Assembly: GCA_003024985.2 (NCBI GenBank) | Contig: PXIH01S0018678.1 | Length of the DNA stretch: 10,632 nt | Source of the DNA: Euperipatoides rowelli | Lineage: Eukaryota; Onychophora; Udeonychophora; Euonychophora; Peripatopsidae | Direction: 5' to 3' (one strand) | Shown: piece by piece, positions 7,067-10,632 of the stretch | Layout: each line of letters begins with the position of its first letter | Numbering within the stretch: the first letter of the stretch is position 1 | The notes under the pieces: generated by a model | Database searches by the model: none | Told to the model about the DNA's origin: nothing | What the model saw: only the letters and a program-made list of their open reading frames with translations | Program-made: the position numbers and the translations under genes

Positions 7067-8212
7067 CATCATTCCATTGTTGAGCTCATTAATAATAGGT
7101 GTTAGATGATAGCCATGTTTTTTAATCAGATGATTCAATCCTGCCTTTTTTAAATTATGGAACTGATTCTTTAAATAAACTTCAACATGTGTTTTATAGT
7201 TTAAAGATAATTTGACATCAATTTTGTCAAAATGTTCACTAGGGTTAGGAAAAAGCTGTAAAAATTCTTCAACGGTAAACCATTTGCGACATATTTGCTT
7301 TTCATTGGAAATGCCAGCATTAGTTTCAATTTTCTTTGGATATTTCCCAGCAAGAAGACCATTGGCAATGAAATTAACCCTATCTGTTTCCTCGCTCTCT
7401 TCTAAACGGCTATACAGATAATCAGGATCAGCATCAGGAAACATTGTTACAAGTTCTTTATGATCATTCTCAAAAGGTAATGCCATTGTTTTAATGTCAT
7501 CTTCATCTTCTTCATCACTGATGACTACAGTACTTGTACTTGAAGAATCCTGACAATTAATATCTTCAGATGGCACCTTAGTTTGCTCAAAATTTAATCC
7601 ATAAGGATTTAAAGGCTGTGCATATGAATGATCAAAACCAACATTATTAGAAGATTTAGAGGTCGCAGGATATGAACTAAATAAGACAGGATTATTGTAA
7701 GAATCCTTCAGCTGTGGATATGTAAAATTTAAAGACTGTGTATTATAATAATTCTGAGGCTGTGGACATGAAGGACCTATAATAAGGTTATTATAATACT
7801 CACGAGGCTGAGGAAATGGATCTGCATTTAGATTATTGAATGATTTACAAGATTGTGAAAATGAATGATTAACATCTGGGTTATTATAGAAATCCTGAGG
7901 TTGTATATCTGGATTTTGATTGGATAATATTTCATGTATAACAATGTCTACACGATTAGGATGGTGGAAATAAGCTTCTAAGCATGCATATAATTCATTT
8001 GGATCTTTATCAGAGAATAAGTCATGTAGAACTTGTGTATCTTTCATTAAACAATCATATTCCATAGCACCATCTTGTTCCTTCACTTTTATTTTTTTAT
8101 TTACTGAAAAGCCATTGTGATCCACCTCACTGGAACATCTTTTTATATTAGTTGTGTGATGCGAATTCAAAGGTTCATTTTGAGAACACCTTTTTTCTTC
8201 AATGATACTCAT
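7066..8212 (-). CDS. RNF216: RNF216/TRIAD3-like E3 ubiquitin ligase, N-terminal coding exon (partial)
   Basis: RNF216-family proteins are RING-between-RING (RBR) E3 ligases that transfer ubiquitin to cytosolic and nuclear substrates. This exon carries only the part before the catalytic RBR. I start at ATG 8212 (G at -3); the three codons before it (TTG AAA GAA) follow a TAG at the exon edge. Residues from this ATG: a basic K39-K44 patch; a CUE/UBA-like module at about 58-101 (LFSDKDPNELYACLEA); a linker of 16-residue repeats at 104-198; an acidic SUMO-interacting-type motif at 228-239 (VVISDEEDEDD); a second module at about 249-293 (MFPDADPDYLYSRLEE); and a block at 309-377 (FTVEEFLQLFPNPSEHFD through LIKKHGYHLTPIINEL). 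That block resembles, from memory, the segment just upstream of the RBR in RNF216. After M382 the frame reads TGT AAG TAA. This is a splice donor splitting a codon after its first base (phase 1), not a true C-terminus. The RBR exons are not visible. An RNF216 paralogue is possible. Confidence 0.72.
7496..7531 (-). other. SUMO-interacting-type motif encoded in the RNF216-like exon
   Basis: The residues TVVISDEEDEDD (228-239 from ATG 8212) have a hydrophobic core (V-V-I), then Ser and a run of acidic residues. This is the classic layout of a SUMO-interacting motif; the serine could strengthen binding if phosphorylated. It sits in a low-complexity Ser/Thr and acidic stretch, just before the second CUE/UBA-like module. 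Binding is inferred from pattern only. Confidence 0.5.
7619..7903 (-). repeat. Coding 48-bp (16-residue) degenerate tandem repeats in the RNF216-like linker
   Basis: Protein residues 104-198 (from ATG 8212) fall into six consecutive units of 16, 15, 16, 16, 16 and 16 residues, with a weaker seventh start (QPLNPYGLNF). Examples are QPREYYNNLIIGPSCP, QPQNYYNTQSLNFTYP and QLKDSYNNPVLFSSYP. The consensus is Gln-Pro, two variable residues, Tyr-Tyr-Asn-Asn, a variable middle, then Ser/Thr-Tyr-Pro. The composition predicts a disordered spacer between the two CUE/UBA-like modules. Confidence 0.7.
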
Positions 8213-8253
8213 TTCTTTCAAGAAGCTCTATAAAACATAATGTGACAATTCCT
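8213..8253 (-). other. Splice acceptor and 5' leader portion of the RNF216-like exon
   Basis: On the minus strand a long T-rich tract (8254-8276) ends in AAACAG at 8252, a good acceptor, so the exon probably begins at G8251. A second possible acceptor, TTTTATAG, ends at 8228. In the coding frame, TAG lies at 8230-8228, so translation cannot come through this exon from upstream if the 8252 acceptor is used. The ATG at 8212 is then the natural start, and 8213-8251 is 5' untranslated. With the 8228 acceptor the frame would be open at its 5' edge (Ser-Phe-Leu-Lys-Glu before Met) and an upstream coding exon would be possible. Confidence 0.5.
8218..8238 (-). promoter_or_regulatory. Short upstream ORF (six codons) before the RNF216-like start
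   Basis: If the exon begins at 8251, its leader holds ATG TTT TAT AGA GCT TCT TGA, encoding MFYRAS. It has A at -3, and it ends five bases before the main ATG at 8212. Such a close, terminated uORF can lower main-frame translation through limited re-initiation. That role is inferred. The element vanishes from the mRNA if the 8228 acceptor is used instead. Confidence 0.35.
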
Positions 8254-10632
8254 GTTTAAAAAAAATAAAATAAAAATACTGTAGACTATAGGTTAAAATA
8301 AATTTAATTGTGAAACAAAAAAATAAAATTACATTATAGGCTAATAAAAACATAATTTCCTTAAAACTGCAAAAATTAAGGGAAATTAATTTTTGCTAAA
8401 TTTTGTAAACTAATTTTTAAACATGTTTAATATAATTGACTGTTAATAATAGTACCGTAGTTCTAATGATAATGTAGGCTACACATGAAGCAATTCAAAA
8501 TTAGAGGTAGATGTAGACAATTTTCAAACTAAAATATAGACTATTGTATATACTGTATATATTTCTTTCTATTTCAAATATTGATTCTTATTCTTGACTT
8601 TAGATGATTGTATAGGGTCATAATTTTATCAAATCCATCAGGGCTACTGTCTCAATATTTGTGTGCTTGGCTATGTTATAATAACCATTTAAACCCTACC
8701 CTAACCATAAATTTGACCATTGCTAAACATTACATAGCAACAACAGGTCTGCTACCAAAGTACAAAATTCTGCCAGTAGCCTATTTGATAACATCAAAAA
8801 TATAATAAAAATAAGTAGCCTACTAAAGATGGATCAACAGATGATAGGTTAGTTATTAAACCAAGCATCCTTATGGACTTAATATTACCTAGCTCACTGT
8901 TAGATTTTCTTCTGCATAGAATGTTTATCAAAAAAAAAAAAAAATGTTTAAAAAAAAATTTGTTTGACAATACTCACCCCTTGATAAGAGTTACAAAGGT
9001 TTTCTATGCATTTTGGTGGGAGTTTTATCAATTTATGTTATCAGTAGCCATTCAAAATTGAATAACAAAAAAATATATGTTTTCAAATATAGTGGTCTCA
9101 AAATTCAATAGTACGGTAATAGATAAATACTTTAAATATTCATAAAAATGAAGGGTAATAAATAAGGTGTCATCAGAAAAATTTAATATGAAATAATCAT
9201 GTTTTGAAACACAGTAAAAGAAGAACAACATTCATGTATGGAAAAACAGTATTATAAAACACACAAAGTGTTGTTTTACACCTCACAAAATGTCCCTAAA
9301 GTTGTACAGTAGGTCTATTAATCTGTAACAAAAAATAGTAATGATAACATCTAAAACCAATTCAGATACCAAAGTAAATAAAAAAGTTTATTTTTAAAAT
9401 TTTAAATTTTAACACCAGCATAGTTGGTTTTGCCCATGACCATAGCCTAGTCAACCCAAAAATTTTAAAAATTTGCAGGCATTTACAAAAACAAATCTTG
9501 CACCAATATCTTTATATATAATTTGTAAACTTTCAGGACTTCTTGTATACATGCTAGAGCATAAGGGAAAAAAAATCCACATAAAGATGAATTTAAAACA
9601 CCAATTCATTCCAACAGTTTGAAATAAACTTTCCTAAAAAACAAGTTATTATAAATAATAAAAAAAAACTTCTAAACTTTAGATTACATTAGGTAGCCTA
9701 TAAAAATATCTAGTAACACCTTTAATATGCTTAATCATAAAAGAAAATTAGATAATGGGTAAGTTTTCAGTAATGGAGTACTATAGCCTATAGTACTAAC
9801 TTACTTGAAAAGTTTTATATAAAACCTAATTTTCATTTTTTATTATGCACTGCTATGGATTTTTTTATTTGTTACTAATAATAGAAATACATATAATACA
9901 GTAAATATTTATAAAAAAGTATAAAACATTTTTAAATCTGTTTATTTTTTTGTCTATTTCATGCTATTTTAATGGTGTCCTAGTGTTACATTCATTAAAT
10001 GGCTGATGCTTATGGGCATTTTCTGTACTGAATTCAATGTTTTTTAAGTTATATAAAAGCAAAACAATAAAGTTGAAGAAATTTACTTTCATTTTTTCTA
10101 TAATATTTTTTTGTCCAATTATAATTAGAAAATAAATAAATAAATAAGTTTAAATAATGTTACTCTCAGAACTTTGGTGTCTTTTATAAAAGGTACTCAA
10201 TTTTTTTTTTCAGTTGCTAAAAATAATAGCCTAGCCTAATCAGTTAATTTTTTTTTCACTTCCTAATTGATGATCATTATTATTAAAAAAAAATTTGAAC
10301 TCTATATGAAAGATACACGTATATAGCTATAATTGAATATATATTTTTCAATTTGTGTCCTGCATTACAAAAGCAACGAATTGAGAAGCAAACAAAAATA
10401 AAAACTTTTAAAATTATGCTGAGATGATGCTGAAAGAATTTGTTCAATTAAACAATGAAAGTTGCCAAAATCTTAGCTAGAAGCAAATGAGAATATTTAC
10501 TCAATTGGTGTCCAAGCTGCTTTCGCAACATTACCAACATTACGAAAGTATGTTCACTTAAAATCATCATCTTAAATATTGAATTCTCGACCGTTTTCCT
10601 AATTAGCCTATATATAAGATTATATGAATTTT
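8254..10632. other. AT-rich stretch upstream of the RNF216-like exon: intron and possible 5' region
   Basis: No coding gene is supported. Minus-strand donors occur at 8977-8972 (GGG|GTGAGT) and 9804-9799 (CAA|GTAAGT). The first could end a 5' untranslated exon, but no promoter element or CpG-rich region marks it. The plus-strand open frames at 8608-8805 and 8873-9061 lack any recognisable domain. Confidence 0.4.
10129..10147. repeat. AAAT microsatellite
   Basis: Between four and five copies of a tetranucleotide AAAT/TAAA unit. Confidence 0.8.

Noticed and set aside
7212-7421. Plus-strand open frame of 69 codons
   Set aside because: It lies wholly opposite the well-supported ligase exon and is a shadow of that coding sequence.
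8213-8221. TTG at 8221 as the ligase start
   Set aside because: A non-ATG start is not expected in an animal gene; ATG 8212 is three codons in, with good context.
8693-8708. Telomere-like CCCTACCCTAACC
   Set aside because: Only about two degenerate units, too short to call an interstitial telomere repeat.
8640-8785. Inverted GGCTACTG words as ends of another small transposon
   Set aside because: Only 8 bases match and no target duplication could be found.
8608-9061. Two plus-strand open frames (8608-8805 and 8873-9061)
   Set aside because: They start at TTG or low-complexity DNA, contain Lys runs from poly-A, and show no recognisable domain.
1-10632. CRISPR array, operon or phage-type content
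   Set aside because: No regularly spaced identical repeats and no bacterial gene layout; splice signals and composition are those of an animal genome.

Overview
This window is AT-rich (roughly 70% A+T by eye) and looks like nuclear DNA from an animal. It has intron-type splice signals, long non-coding stretches, homopolymer runs and short inverted-repeat transposons, and no operon or bacterial gene layout. The one clear gene belongs to a family best known in animals (RNF216/TRIAD3). Short words such as TACAGTA/TACTGTA and TAGGC/GCCTA recur throughout. I associate that texture with marine invertebrate deuterostomes such as echinoderms, but this is an impression and not a proof of species.

The main gene lies on the minus strand at about 7066-8251. 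It is one large exon encoding the N-terminal 382 residues of an RNF216-like E3 ubiquitin ligase. The exon runs from a strong splice acceptor (intron ends at 8252) to a strong donor (GTAAGT at 7065-7060). It encodes two related CUE/UBA-like helical modules, a linker of about six degenerate 16-residue repeats, an acidic SUMO-interacting-type motif, and the conserved block that precedes the catalytic RING-between-RING part in this family. The RBR catalytic exons were not found and probably lie beyond position 1 on the minus strand, or are short exons I could not recognise.

The rest of the window is mostly intronic or intergenic. On the minus strand at 3839-4375 three protein-like pieces occur in an order that resembles the C-terminus of LETM1 (coiled coil, helix, EF-hand). 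They are interrupted by a frameshift and a stop, so I call them a decayed LETM1-like fragment with low-to-moderate confidence. A poly(A) signal lies just past the EF-hand piece. On the plus strand at 5514-5864 there is one unusually long open frame of unknown meaning.

Mobile DNA: a 362-bp non-autonomous hAT-type element (4741-5102) has inverted ends and an 8-bp target duplication with one mismatch. A second, 591-bp hAT-like element (1825-2415) has 17-bp imperfect inverted ends and a 5-bp flanking match. A more GC-rich block (about 937-1190) has degenerate box A and box B sequences and may be a tRNA-derived SINE.

The genes do not form a pathway. If the RNF216 gene continues leftward, the LETM1-like fragment and the transposons sit inside its large introns. 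I see no convincing new biological system. The most interesting items are the repeat linker plus SUMO-interacting motif in the ligase, the LETM1-like relic, and the over-represented TACAGTA word.
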